A DNA stretch of 64,000 bases, taken from assembly GCA_947652115.1 (NCBI GenBank), contig OX393564.1, forward strand, positions 11,242,373 through 11,306,372, given 5' to 3'. Below the pieces are notes generated by a model, which was not told the origin of the DNA, did no database searches, and saw nothing but the letters and a program-made list of their open reading frames with translations. The stretch is from Blastomussa wellsi (taxonomy: Eukaryota > Cnidaria > Anthozoa > Scleractinia > Plerogyridae). The first letter of the stretch is position 1; each line of letters starts with the position of its first letter. This document shows positions 1-12,300 of the stretch, in pieces. Both the position numbers and the translations under genes were made by a program.

Positions 1-760
1 TTGTCAATGGGAAACCCACATACTTCTCATGGGCGTTTTGTTTATAGCCCTCCACCGATCCCAGGTGATCACCAAAAACGGTCCTCAAGTCTATGACCAG
101 TTTCACCAATGAACAACATGTGACAGCTGGCATGTGATGGTGTTGCCGGTACCGTGTCGTTACCGTGCTCGTGAAATAACGGAAACAAAAAATTGTTTCC
201 CATTGACATGTTCAACCTTACCAGTCAAAATTCAACTGATATGAGCTTTATTCGACAGCAGTTGTCAACTAGCGGAGAAATTCTTTTGTCATAAGCCTGG
301 GATTAGGGATATTCAAACTAAAACATTGTACCAATAATACATTATGTTGTGAATTAAGTCTAACTTTTTTAATTTGGTAATAAAACTTGTTGTTGTTGTT
401 TTAGCAGCTATAATTTGAGTGTCCTCTCGTCTGCAATCTTGTATCCCAAATTGCATTGCACGCTTAAAATGTAGCGCACGTGGTTTCAACCGGTTTTGGT
501 GGTGTCGCCTGAACAAATTGGACTTCAGTTACATAATAATGGCTTCTGGAGCGAGGAAATAAGAGTTCAAAAGTGTAAGTTGAAGACGTTTCAAAAGTGG
601 TCCTTCAGCGATGACTTCACAGTAGAAGAAACATGGTGATGGTCAAATCACTCTTTTGAAACTTGTTCAAAATCTGCAAAACACTTTTCACTTGAGTATG
701 CTTCTTCTTCATTCTGCACTATTTACCAGTGGATGACTTCCTTATTTCTGGGGCCCCTCA
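1..760. other. Unassigned sequence
   Basis: I see no gene here. The only simple feature is a short (TTG)n run near 387-402. A short minus-strand open frame at 313-516 has no recognisable motif and is probably chance or TE debris. Confidence 0.4.
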
Positions 761-768
761 TATGACGG

Positions 769-1740
769 GTGTCTTTGGAATCTTTGCATGATCCAGGCAA
801 TTGCAACTGCTCGTGGCTTGTCTCCTGCAGGAGAAAGTTGTCAGCCTTCAAGATCTGCTTCTCTCCTGATCCCTTGAGCATGTCTGCTTGCACCGTGACC
901 TCGAGTCGAACCTCAAATTGCGATTTGCTTTGTGGCAGACATGCCAGTCTCAATTTATTAGCCTCAATTGCGACACTTGAGCCAATTTTGACAGGAACAG
1001 GAACAGGATCAGGATCATTTCTGCAGTTGTCTCACCTCTCAGACCTGCAAGTTTCGACGGATGCTGCTGGTGCTATGGGCTTTAGTGCCACGATGCGTCT
1101 TGAATGCAGGCTTCAGGGGATCAAACATTGTCACATCTCCAAGGAGCCTGCTAGACATCCTCACCAACCAGTGACCTTTGCTGCTGATTCATTCTTGTCT
1201 GAGCCTCACTGTCCCTGATGGCACTATGCTTTGAGTGGCCTTCTGTACAGCCCGGTTTGGCTTCCTTTGTGTCAGCGAATTTACCACCCTACCATGTGGC
1301 TTTGGTTTGTTCTTGCAACTCTCCATCAGCGACTTGGCAGTAGATTGCAATTTTCAAACCTCCGGGGTGGTTCCTTCAAGACAAACCCCTTCCACCAGGG
1401 CATGACCCTTTTTCTCCTGAGAACGGGTAGTGCACTCTGTCCATTTTCTAGGATTGTGGCCCACCTTCATCACCAAAGGAATTATTCTGGACCTTTCTCT
1501 ATCTTCTCAGATGGGATCCTGCTGTCCCGGTTTCAGGTAATGGACCACCTTTGTACCATTCTTTTGCAAGCAGGAGTTCAATGTAACTTCTCAAGCTTCT
1601 TGGATTGGTGCCGCCAAAGCTACTCATTAGGACTGATCTTGGACATTGGTCCCAGTACTACTCGTTTTTCCGTGCAAGAGTTGCAACACTGGGCAAAGGC
1701 CGAGACGATGTCTGTCAATAACATGTCATCGGTTAGTTAA
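769..1740 (+). pseudogene. Broken DIRS/Ngaro-type YR retrotransposon (RNase H and tyrosine recombinase remnants)
   Basis: Two plus-strand frames hold remnants of a tyrosine-recombinase retrotransposon. The first (769-1218) contains STDAAGAMGF, which matches the first catalytic aspartate motif of RNase H in these elements. The second (1231-1740) has the middle of the recombinase domain, including the GMTLFL.RTGSALCP and PFSIFSDGILLSR blocks. The catalytic HxxR and final tyrosine region after about 1600 is scrambled by frameshifts. The RNase H to recombinase distance is too short for an intact element, so an internal deletion is likely. No terminal repeats were found. It is not the same family as the intact copy at 7575-12095. 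Confidence 0.6.
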
Positions 1741-2460
1741 TCTCCACCAATCAGCATTTTTGGCACAAACATTACTATAGGTAATCGCATGGGGCCGAGT
1801 TCTGCAACTTCTGAAAACACGCATGATATTAATCTTTAATTTCACAAGGAAACATGTGATTACTTGTTTAAGACATAGAGGGCAAAATTTTCTGGAAACC
1901 TTCGAGGCGGGTAGCTACATGTAATCTAGCGAGCGGAACGAAAACATAGCTTACTAACATCACACGGCAAAACAACATGATCAAAAAACGTTCAAAATAT
2001 GATAAAGATGACAGTTATATAAGCTGAAATCTTAATGTAAGTCGTGAAAATAAATAAGTTAGAAGTGCACACACAATGAGCAATGAAAAGAGTAATTTTA
2101 TTCACCTGTTTGTAAGCTTTGAAGATTACCACTGCGAACTACTTGACATGTTAATCCTTAGACATCGATAGCAAGTCGAAGCAAACTAGCAGAGATAATT
2201 TCGCTTCCCCCGCAATGGCCTTATGACGCACACGTCTAACACACTAGCCAAAAGGAACAATATTATGTCCCAGTATGATTGTAACACAGAAATCTTCTGT
2301 GCATGCGTTTAGAGCAAAGTGCTTGGTTCTAGAAAGATACTACCACAAGGAAAGCAGTGAGTTCTCTGAACCAAATATACATGTATACTTCTTGATATGT
2401 ATACAAAAGTAATGTAGACAGAAGACAGAAGTATCATAGAGATGTTGATGTTTATTTTCA
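1741..2460. other. No gene seen
   Basis: AT-rich sequence without a recognisable coding region or obvious repeat. Confidence 0.4.
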
Positions 2461-2461
2461 G

Positions 2462-2915
2462 TCATGTGCATGGAATTGGATGGATTCTGAGGTCAATATG
2501 AAGTGGGCTGAAACTACATTTCAAAATGGCCTGGAGGATGATCCTGCAGAAAATGTACTTTTTGCAGACAATGTTGGTTTCCATCAAGCCCAGGAATTCC
2601 ATGAAACATCTCAACACTGTTGTGTATTTGCTGCCAGAAAACCATACTGATAAAGTGCAGCCAACAGATGCTGGATATGGCAAGATGATGAAGTGAAAGA
2701 TGGGGAGCAGATTGAGAAATGGCTTGATAAAGATGAGAACTTTGAAATGTGGCATGATAGTATTCCTGCTAAAACAAGACGAGTTTGATGACCAAATGGA
2801 CTGGACAAGCATGGAGGGAGATAAATTCTGATCAGGACTTGGTGTTTTCGATCATTGCTGATGGGACTGATGATGAAAAAATCAAACCCCAGGGACATGA
2901 GCCCTATACATTCTA
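2462..2915 (+). pseudogene. C-terminal remnant of a DDE-superfamily transposase (pogo/Tigger-like)
   Basis: Pieces spread over three plus-strand frames make sense only when read together: LFADNVGFH near 2560, then QPTDAGYGKMMK near 2660, then EQIEKWLDKDENFEMW near 2710, then DGTDDEKIKP near 2870. This order matches the end of the DDE_1 catalytic domain and the C-terminal tail of large transposase families common in cnidarians. At least three frame changes and several stops show that it is dead. The N-terminal DNA-binding half and the element ends are absent. Confidence 0.55.
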
Positions 2916-3725
2916 AACTACATAATTCGAGAATATCTTACGTTTTTCAGTGTGGGTGTTTGATACACAAATTGCACATGCATAAGATTCATTGATATTT
3001 GTTTTTTAGAAAATTCTACTTAATTGAATACATATGTACACATCTATTATTTTGGCAATTTGGATGTTTCACATCTCAATATGATTATGAAAGAGCATTC
3101 TGTATTTACACCTTTTGCTGTTCATTTCCAGAAAATATCCATTCATTTGTGTCTAAATTTGTTTCATTATGGTAAATATACTCTCATTAACACCAATATG
3201 ACCTTCATTAGCGTGTAAGGAAAGTTCAAGAACTATATTTGCATATATTTTTATTCCTTCAATATTCTATATTTATCCATTTATTTAATATTAATAGTAA
3301 TATTTTGTTTTATTTATGTTTAATGTACATAATATACATATATAGTCATAGCTATGGATTTCACTATTCATAGAAAACAAGTTGACAATCACTGGAGGTA
3401 ACAGATTATTATGATATGAATTTAGCTATTTGAAATGTATTGATTTGAGAAATGTCTAAAATTCCTAGTTTGGAAAATAAAGGAGCAAACTGTGCTCCAC
3501 AGTCTGAATTTCATTTGTGTTAGCTCGCACAGCCTATTTTTGCAAGTAATAGGTCCTAGTACATAAGTAGGGTTACAATAAGTGATATAAGGATAAATTA
3601 TTAGAAAGTAGGATATCGCAAGGTGTTAGTTTAGTTTTTGAAGATAGATAGAAGCGGGACATGAATGATATTCCAACTGATTTAGAGATTTTGGTGCCTA
3701 AACTGCTGAAATTTCCGATACTTCC

Positions 3726-5142
3726 TTAGCATTCCTGGATATCAAAGTTTCTATCGAAGGCAACGGGTTAGGCACCAGTGTGCACTACAAATCCACAGAT
3801 TCTCATAGTTATTTGTTGTATTCATCTTCACATCCATCACATGTCAAGAATTCCATTCCTTATTCTCAGTTTCTTAGACTTCGCCATCTTTGTAGTGACG
3901 ACTCTGATTTTTCCTTAAAATCAGAGGAAATGTTGTTCAAGCGGGCAATCATCGCGCCCAACAAATTGATCGACAGTCAGCACTACAAACGTCACATAGA
4001 GAAAACAACGATAGAATTCCATTCACCCTCACATTTCACCCTCACAACCACACAGTAAAATCCATCATTCTCAAAAACTTCAGAATGATCCCGACACTGG
4101 TAGAATCTTTTCGCAACCTCCTTTAATTTCATTCAAACGCGACAAAAACATAGGTAACTTTTTAGTCAGAAGTGCATTCCAAATAAGTGATCAACCAGGA
4201 ACTTTTAAATGCGCTCGCGCACGTTGCAAAACATGCCCTTTCATTTACAACGTCGACAAAATATCGGGACCCAAGCGATCTATCAAAATCACTGATCATT
4301 TCACCTGTACCTCAGCCAATGTCATCTTTTTTTTTTTTTTTTTATTTAAATGTCTTTAATATCCACATTTTACACATAATTAATTAAATATATAATTAGG
4401 TACACGTACAAAAAACAAAAATATAAATATATATATTAAGATATGAAGTTTGAACAGTATTTGTAGTATAGAGAACAAATAAATAGGTAAATAAACTAAA
4501 TAAATTACAAAAAGGGTGCCCAAGTCGTTTAGAATTTATTTAGAGACTTGTTTTTTATAGCTATTGTGCGCATGTTTTTTAAACGTAGAAGAAAGCAATC
4601 AAAGCTCAGCCTGTCATCGCAGACACTTGTTGTGAAAATGTGATATTTGGCAATGATAAGAATGTAATTGAGCACTCTCTTATTGTTCGCATTTTGGTGC
4701 CAGCCAGATAAAATCACATTTGCAGATAGGACAATTGTTTCAGAAATTTTTTCTTCCCACCATCGCGTAAATTTTTCCCAAAAGAGGAGCGATTCGCTGC
4801 AATTGTATAACTTGCACTCTTTGCAAAAAGTTATACATCAGCGAAACAGGGAGATGACTAGGCGACTGATTCCGAGAACACCTTCGGGACGTAGAGAAAG
4901 ACGACAAAAATGCATCGAAACCGGTCGCGAGACACTTCAATCTCCCAAATCATTGTAAGCAACATATGGCAGTCTGCGGCCTTTCCCTTCACCAAGGAAG
5001 CACGGAAAGTCGCAAAACTCTAGAACAAAAATTTATTTTTCAAATCGGCACTCTTAATCCTCACGGTAACAACGAACGTTTTTCATTCAACTAATTTATT
5101 CTGTTGTTTTCACGTTACCAGGCACCAACCAATAGCAAATGT
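3726..5142 (+). mobile_element. Penelope-like retroelement, copy 1 (3' part, interrupted)
   Basis: The sequence matches the copy at 55083-55780 almost base for base on both sides of an insertion. It encodes the end of the reverse transcriptase (HYKSTDSHSYLLYSSSHPS, about 3781) followed by the GIY-YIG endonuclease: the CKTCPFIYN segment lies near 4225 and the conserved C-terminal part runs from about 4799 to 5093. Penelope-like elements carry RT followed by a C-terminal GIY-YIG nuclease. The copy is 5'-truncated, has frameshifts and stops, and is split by a foreign segment at about 4327-4798. Family assignment is secure; it is not functional. Confidence 0.75.
4327..4798 (-). mobile_element. 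5'-truncated LINE 3' end nested in the Penelope copy
   Basis: A run of about 17 T at 4327-4345 marks a poly(A) tail read on the minus strand, and it abruptly breaks Penelope coding sequence that resumes at about 4799. Reading the minus strand away from the tail gives a frame ending at 4529 with LNYILIIAKYHIF and LSFDCFLLRLKNM. These resemble the C-terminal segment that follows RT in CR1/L2-type LINEs. A dead-on-arrival insertion about 470 bp long is the simplest reading. Target duplications are not clear. Confidence 0.6.
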
Positions 5143-6156
5143 TTGATGTTCATCTTTCAATAAGACCTTCAAGCAGGAAACCTTTGTAACTTTGCGCCAA
5201 CGTTTGCAACTTGATACTTTTGTTTTGAAGCAAAAGTAAGCTTTTGTAATCTAATACTGTACTTTTGTTTTCCTTGTAAAGATATGTAACATGATACAGT
5301 ACATGATAGTTTGTTTTCTTACGGAAATCCTGTGGATTTCAATGCTGGAGATAAATGGAAGAAAGTTAAAGATATCTGATTAAAAATTAATAAAAAAAGC
5401 TCTTTTTTCATTCAAAAAGGAAAGAGTATGTTCTTATTCTGTTGCTGCCATTGACCGTAATATATCTGTTTCAACAATAAGAAAGCACTTGATTAATACT
5501 AGAGTGATATTGATTAATAAAAGAAGCGTTTCTCTGATAAGTGTTTAAGGTAAACAGCGTTTCTTGACCTAGAGTTTCCTGTATCAGTTGAGGACAAAAC
5601 GCCTCAAAGACAAATTAAATTAAGTTTATTTGCTGTTATTCGGAAGGTGCTTGTTACGTCGTATATTCAATATTTTGTAATTCATTATTCGGTACGGATT
5701 CTAATTAAGGTGTTTGGGTTAGAGTGGGAATAAAAAATGCTGGTGTCGTCAGCAAAGAGCCTGGAAGCTCTGTCAATATTGAGGCATTTGGAAGATCATT
5801 AATTTATTCCTTCCTCTCTAAATATCATTATTTATTTATTTCTTTAATAAAGAAAACAAATTTTTGTGCAAAATGCCATAAAAAGCGATGTAAGTGGAAA
5901 GAAAGAAATTCTTTTGTAAGTTGCAAAATGCTGTTTTGAGTAGCTCATAACTGGCCAGAGAATGTCGACGAAACTGTCCAGGTATCAACAGGTTAATGTG
6001 TTTGTTAACTTCATGTGTAATTTATTTGAAACTTATTGTTTCAGTTTATAACTAAAAGGACCAGTCGGCCTTGCTATACAGCAAAGCTTCCAAGCATCTT
6101 TCATTATTTGACACCTGAGTGTTTGATAATTCATTGATACTGGTAAAGAAAAGCAT
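5143..6156. other. No gene seen downstream of the RING gene
   Basis: AT-rich sequence downstream of the stop of the minus-strand RING gene. It may hold that gene's 3' UTR. No coding region or clear repeat was recognised. Confidence 0.4.
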
Positions 6157-6327
6157 TTAATTTATTGTAACAAACTCAAAGGAATCAAACTCTGCAATTA
6201 TTTCTTTAATCTTCTGAGTCAAAAGAGCACAACTTCCACGTTCAAGTCTCTCACACACACCCATTAATTTTATCTTTGGTTTAAAATTTTTTAAACCAGT
6301 TTGATTCTTATTTCTCATTTTCTCATG
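6157..6327 (-). CDS. RING gene exon 6 (terminal, tentative start)
   Basis: An open frame of 56 codons plus TAA at 6159-6157, with HEKMRNKNQTGLKNF at its start and TQKIKEIIAEFDSF near its end. The phase-0 acceptor is GCTAATCAG. A better-looking acceptor 14 bp upstream (TTTGTTTCAG) would put the frame out of phase and end the protein after nine residues. Either could be used. Confidence 0.45.
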   Translation of the reverse strand, partial: HEKMRNKNQTGLKNFKPKIKLMGVCERLERGSCALLTQKIKEIIAEFDSFEFVTIN

Positions 6328-9300
6328 CTGATTAGCATAATCTGAAACAAAGGGAAATCAACATCAAACTAGTTTAAAAAGTTTTAAACCAAGGATAAAT
6401 TTAAACCAGAACAGATACATAAGTCCCTTATATCTTATGTTGCTACAAATTACATGCCACCTATTCACAATATAACCGCCATTATCTAACTGTTTGCTAA
6501 TGCACACAAGTTCTTGCAATTACACACTCGATTGCAGTATCCGTTTCATTACATTATAATGTGCAGATTTCTACAAGAAGGTCTCACCTTGTGTTCCTGT
6601 TTTAAGCAGTTGATATCCAGGTCTACAAACAATAATTATTAACACTGATTAACTTTAAATTTATTTTTAGTTTAACAACAACAACAACAACAACAAAATG
6701 AAGAAAGAACTGGTATAAGAGTGACTACTATGTTGTACTATGTTAAGCTGTGTTGAACTGCCATGAGGACATACACAAGTATAGTTAGTGTCACCACAAT
6801 GGCAACGTAGAGAATGGAGTTGACTGAACAGTATTACTCTTTAGACAAGTTGATGTTGAATTGTTTGAAAGGATACCGGTAAGTAAGAAATAACATTTAT
6901 TATTAGGTAACCCTTAAGTTGGGACCATTTTAGTCGCCATGGCAACTAAAACTAACTTTAGCAACTAAAATTTTTCACTGGCGACCAAACTTAAACAGTC
7001 AGTGGCCAAATGGCCACTAAGGAAAATAATCAACTTGGAAGGTTACTATAGGAACAAAAAATGGACATTTTTATCGCTTTTAAATTTCCCCCTTGCTACC
7101 AGTTTAGATTTTATGAGGTGTAATGGTAGCCTGATTGTTTCACACAAAAGATCCACTGCTTCCTATCTTTTAAGGAAACTTGGACTCTTTGGGAACGTCA
7201 GCTCCCTTTTATTCGTGGTTTTGTTGGACTTTAACTCTCCTTCATTGCCACTGGAAACAGCTTCACCAAAATGTCAAGGAAAGTGGTTATTTTAAACTAG
7301 ACTTCACAGTGGGGAAAGTATTAACGTTTTGTTCCATTTTAAGGAATGCATCATTGACAAACCAGCCAATACCGATAAAATAAAATAGCACAGTCAAACA
7401 GAAAACAAGAACAATAACAATAATAATAATAATAACAGTACATAAAATTTATATGTAGTGCCAAATTCCATAAACTCACCTCTCTGATTCAATAACGATT
7501 TCAGATCTTCAATACTATTCTGTAAAATAATTTATATTAAAAGGAAAAAAATGTTATGACTGTTTGCAACTTTTGTAGTAATAATATTCATTTTATTTAC
7601 ATTTAACTCTGGGGAGGACGGAAGCCTGGGACTAGTTTGTCGGAGTCTGCGCTGTAGAACTGTGAGAACGCTGCTAGAACTCTAACATGTGCTTTATTTA
7701 GCTGGCTTTCCCTCTGGAAAAATGGAGCTTAGAAGGAGTACGAGGGAGAAGACACTACCCCAGCATTTGCAGGATTTCCAGTTAGATTTGGATCCGACAG
7801 AGAGCCTTCAGACACGTGCGATTAGAGAAGAATTGAACCAAGTAGAGTCTTTGCTTGAAAGCCTGACACCCGAAGCGGGAAAACAGTCCACCAGTGACAG
7901 CAAACTTCAATCCCCGATCTTGAAACCAGCAGAGGAACAGAAATCTGCGGCCAGCATCAGCAAACTTCAGAATGAGAATTTGAAATTGGAACTTGAACTA
8001 ACGCGAGCCAAAATTGAGCTTGCTCGGGTTCAGTCCGCGATGACACACGAAAGTCAGTCCAAGATGGCCGCCCCAAACCCGGCGAACGTCAGCATGCAGA
8101 ATCAAGGCCAGTGTACGACCCAACGAGCGACTGTACCCACTCTAACTACGTTGCAATCTGACACAGCGGTTCAGGAGGAACTTAAAGCCTTAGAAGAGTC
8201 ACTGGGAGACCCAATTCTTCTTGGTCTTTCTGACGAATTGGTAGATCCAGCACAAAAACTACTGGAACCCAGCACCACCCCCAGAGGTAAGCGTCCCCTA
8301 CTAATTCCTGATTTTGTTAGCTCCCTTCCAGTGGTTCTGGAAGAGGACCGGGAGACCGTGCTTGGCGCATCTGGGGGCACTCAAATCATTTTAAAGACTA
8401 GTCATGAGAAGAAGCCCCAGCTCACCAACATCACTTTTCCACAATGGTCAGCTGCAAACTACCGAATTATGCACACACTTATCAAAGAGGGTGCCTTATC
8501 TTCAGTGTCAGACATTATGAATTATATATCATACAGCACCAAAGTCTCAGAACTGGCCAAGATTTACCCGATAGCCTGTGTCATCCATTATGACGACCTT
8601 TATCGCCGCATGCAATTTGCTACTGGTTGCAAGTGGAGTACGGAAAGCCAGTTTATTTACCAGCAATCGCTCCACAAGCCTGAGGCTACCCAGCCTGGCT
8701 CAACTAAGCAAGCAAACCGCCCCCCAGGTAAATCAACGCCAACTATCAACCCAACAACAGGCAAGCAGGTGTGCTTTGATTTCCAACGTCGACAAGGCTG
8801 CAGCTATGGTTCAGCTTGCAAATATGACCACGTTTGTATAAAGCCACAGTGCCTCGGGGACCACCCCCAATGGAAGCACACAACTACTCTCAACCCCCAA
8901 GCCTGAACTCACACTCGTCTGCAGAGCTATTTCTCAACTCTTTAGCGGAACCTCTTGCAGGGGATAGCTCGACTGCTTCACCTATGGCAGGGAAATACCC
9001 ACATGTTAAGTTAGATACAGCAGAGTGTGTTACTTACTGCGACCAATCAGCAGGGCTCTCATGTTTTAATGCGCAGCAGCCCGACGCAGCCTGTATTTCC
9101 ACAGACTTAAAGTATGAAATATGGGCAAAGGAACTAGTTAATGATGCGGACAAAGACTTTATTCTCAATGGCGTACGAGAGGGGTTTGACTTGATTCAAC
9201 GAGATGCTACTGTTTTACCAGCTTTCACAAGGAATAACAGATCAGCGCTCAGGCCAGGGGCCAAAGAGCAGATTGAAGAGCAACTGTGTAAGGGCCTCTC

Positions 9301-12300
9301 GCTAGGCCATTTTGTATCATCAAACACACCCCCCACCATTGTTAATGCTATAGGAGCTGTACCCAAAAGAGACTCTTCGGAGCTGCGGATGATAATGGAC
9401 TGCAGTCGACCACTTGCATTGAGTGCAAACTCCTACATGGACCTTGACCACTACAAATATACCACAGTTGATGAAGCAGCGTGCAAAGCCAAACCAGGTT
9501 TTTGGCTGGCCAAGGTTGATCTAAAACATGCGTACCGAAGTGTTGGGACCCACCCCAGCAGCTGGAAAGTCACTGGCATGTCTTGGTTTTTTAAAGGTAC
9601 TACCAACACTACTTTCTTGTTTGATAAACGCCTGCCCTTTGGTGCTCGAACCTCTCCTATGGTTTTTCACCGCCTAACCCAATCAGTTTGTAGAATGATG
9701 GCCAGCCGTGGTTTCACAGTGCTCGCTTATTTGGATGATTTCCTCATCATAGAACCCAGTCAGCAGCAGTGTCAAATAGCTGTGGACACCCTCATCAGTT
9801 TACTTCAGTCGCTTGGTTTCACAATAAACTGGTCAAAGGTTGTTCAACCCAGTCAATCCCTGTGCTTTCTGGGAGTCGAAATGGATACAGTGAATCGTGA
9901 ACTACGGCTCCCCAGGGACCGCGTCTCTGAGCTATTAGACATTTTGAACTTGACCTTAACCAAGAGCAAGTGTCAGAAACATCATCTTCAGCGCCTTGTG
10001 GGAAAACTAAGCTGGGCTGCTCGGGTCGTCAGAGGGGGTCGGACCTTTTTGCGACGTGTGATAACCTTAATGAACTCAGCAAAACATCGTCATCATCACG
10101 TTTACCTCAATACCCAAGCAAGAGCAGACCTACAGTGGTGGTCATCCCTTCTTCCTGTTTTCAACTGCAGATCCCTATTCCCCGACGAGCTCCCTATGAT
10201 TTCTGCACCAGCCTATACTGATGCTTCACCTGCAGGTGGTGGTTGTGGTTGGCACAATGATTGGCTATACGTTAACTGGGCACTAGATTTTCCAAACATG
10301 TGCCCTCTGCATATCAACTACAAAGAAACTTTCATGGTTCTCCAGGCAACCAAACGGTGGGCCCCATTTTGGTCAGGACAGAAGGTTGTTGTCAAGTCAG
10401 ACAGTGAAGTTGCTGCAGCAGTTATAAACAAAGGAACCACCCCCTGTCCTATCATGATGGATTGGCTCCGAGAGCTCTTCTGGTTGTCAGAGTACCATGC
10501 TATCCAGCTAACTGTTCAGCACATTCCCGGTACAGCCAATGTTATTGCCGACAGTATCTCTAGACTTGATGAAACTTGCCACCGACACGCGCTTAACGCA
10601 TGGTTCTCACGGTCCTCTTCCTCTACTGAAGACTTCTTGTCTCACCTGTCACCTTTGTCGCTTGCTTTCCTCAGATCCAGATGATCAGTCGAGATTGGAC
10701 ATGGAAGTTCTCAAGTTTCGAAAACAAGCCTATGCAACTTCCACCAAGGCCACTTACAGAAGTCAACTTCGAGCCTACCTTACCTTTTGCGTTTATTACG
10801 GGTACCAGCCACTTCCAGCTTCCACCGTCACACTTAGCCGCTACGCAGCTTTCTTGGCCCGTTCTTTGTCTGCTTCCTCGATTCCAGCTTACTTGAACAT
10901 TGTTCGTATTGTCCATTTGGAACACGGGCTTGACGACCCTACCAAGAATAACTTCCACTTAGCAACAACCTTGCGTGGTATTCGTCGCTGCAAAGGCCGC
11001 ACAGTCTCACAGAAACAACCCATGACGCCTGCAATGCTTTTGGCTATCAAGTCACATTTGAACTTGGCAGACCCAGTCCATGCCACCTTCTGGGCTGTCT
11101 GTTTAACTGGTTTCTTTGGTCTCCTTCGCAAAGCCAATATGTTGTTAAAGGGTGTGGCCAAGTTCAACCCTTTGAAGAATCTTAGAAGAAGTGACATCGT
11201 GTTCTATCCAGGCTGGGCCATCGTTATCAACCGCTGGTCCAAAACCATCCAGTTTAGTCAACGTCTCCTTACTATTCCACTACCTCTCATCCCAGGCCAC
11301 CCACTGTGCCCTTATTCTGCACTACAGCATGCCTTCAAGCTTGTGCCAGCCCCCCTGTCTGGTCCAGCCTTCGTCTTGCCAGCACCCTCAAGTAGGGGCC
11401 TAATACCATTCACATATGGCAAATTCGACAGTCTTCTTGCATCGGTGGCCTCAACAGCAGGTTTAGACCCCTCCCGCATCAGTGGTCACAGCCTTAGAGC
11501 AGGGGGTGCCACTATAGCCTTTCAAGCTAACATTCCAGAGGAGTTAATTAAACGACTAGGAGACTGGCGATCCGATGCCTTCAAGTCTTATATTCATATA
11601 CCCATAAAGTATAGAATGCATGCTTCCTGCCAACTAGCCTCGTTTGTTTGATCGCTCGTTTACTTATGTGTTCTTGGTATGGGGTAGGTCGTTCCTCCCT
11701 TGGGCAGTTCGTTGTCAATAAATGGAAGGGCTTGTGTTTCTGGCCCTTTCCTCTACCCCATACCTGTTGTTGTTGTTGTAGTCTCCCACTGGGGTTAAGT
11801 AGTAATAATATTCATTTTATTTACATTTAACTCTGGGGAGGACGGAAGCCTGGGACTAGTTTGTCGGAGTCTGCGCTGTAGAACTGTTAGAACGCTGCTA
11901 GAACTCTAACATGTGCTTTATTTAGCTGGCTTTCCCTCCCTCCCTCCCCCCTCATGGTTTGTTGTTATTATTAGACTGTAGTGTATTTGGTTCTGCTTGG
12001 GCAGTTCGTTGTCAATAAATGGAAGGGCTTGTGTTTCTGGCCCTTTCCTCTACCCCATACCTGTTGTTGTTGTTGTAGTCTCCCACTGGGGTTAAAGTTA
12101 AACTTAATAATTAATGACAAATAACTCATCAAGGCTTTGCCTAATAACTAATCAAAAACTCCTGTGATCCAGCTCATTGATGAATTGGATTAATTCGAAT
12201 TGAGTAAGTGAATGAGTGACTGAGTGCCATTACCAAATATCATCCACGCTGTAGCCAGCCACAGGCAAGACAAGGTACTTGCCTCCTAACATAAGACCAA

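Larger units (their letters stand above)
7575..12095 (+). mobile_element. Complete Ngaro-type YR retrotransposon
   Basis: The 4.5 kb element has the split-direct-repeat layout A1-[ORFs]-B1-A2-B2 known from Ngaro/PAT-type YR retrotransposons. A1 (7575-7714) and A2 (11799-11938) differ at one of 140 positions. B1 (11699-11798) and B2 (11996-12095) are identical over 100 bp. Three overlapping uninterrupted frames encode gag with a CCCH finger, RT-RNase H, and tyrosine recombinase. No target duplication is visible, as expected for integration by recombinase. It sits in intron 3 of the RING gene, antisense to it. Intact frames and near-identical repeats suggest recent insertion and possible activity. 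No hydrolase or methyltransferase ORF is present. Confidence 0.9.
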
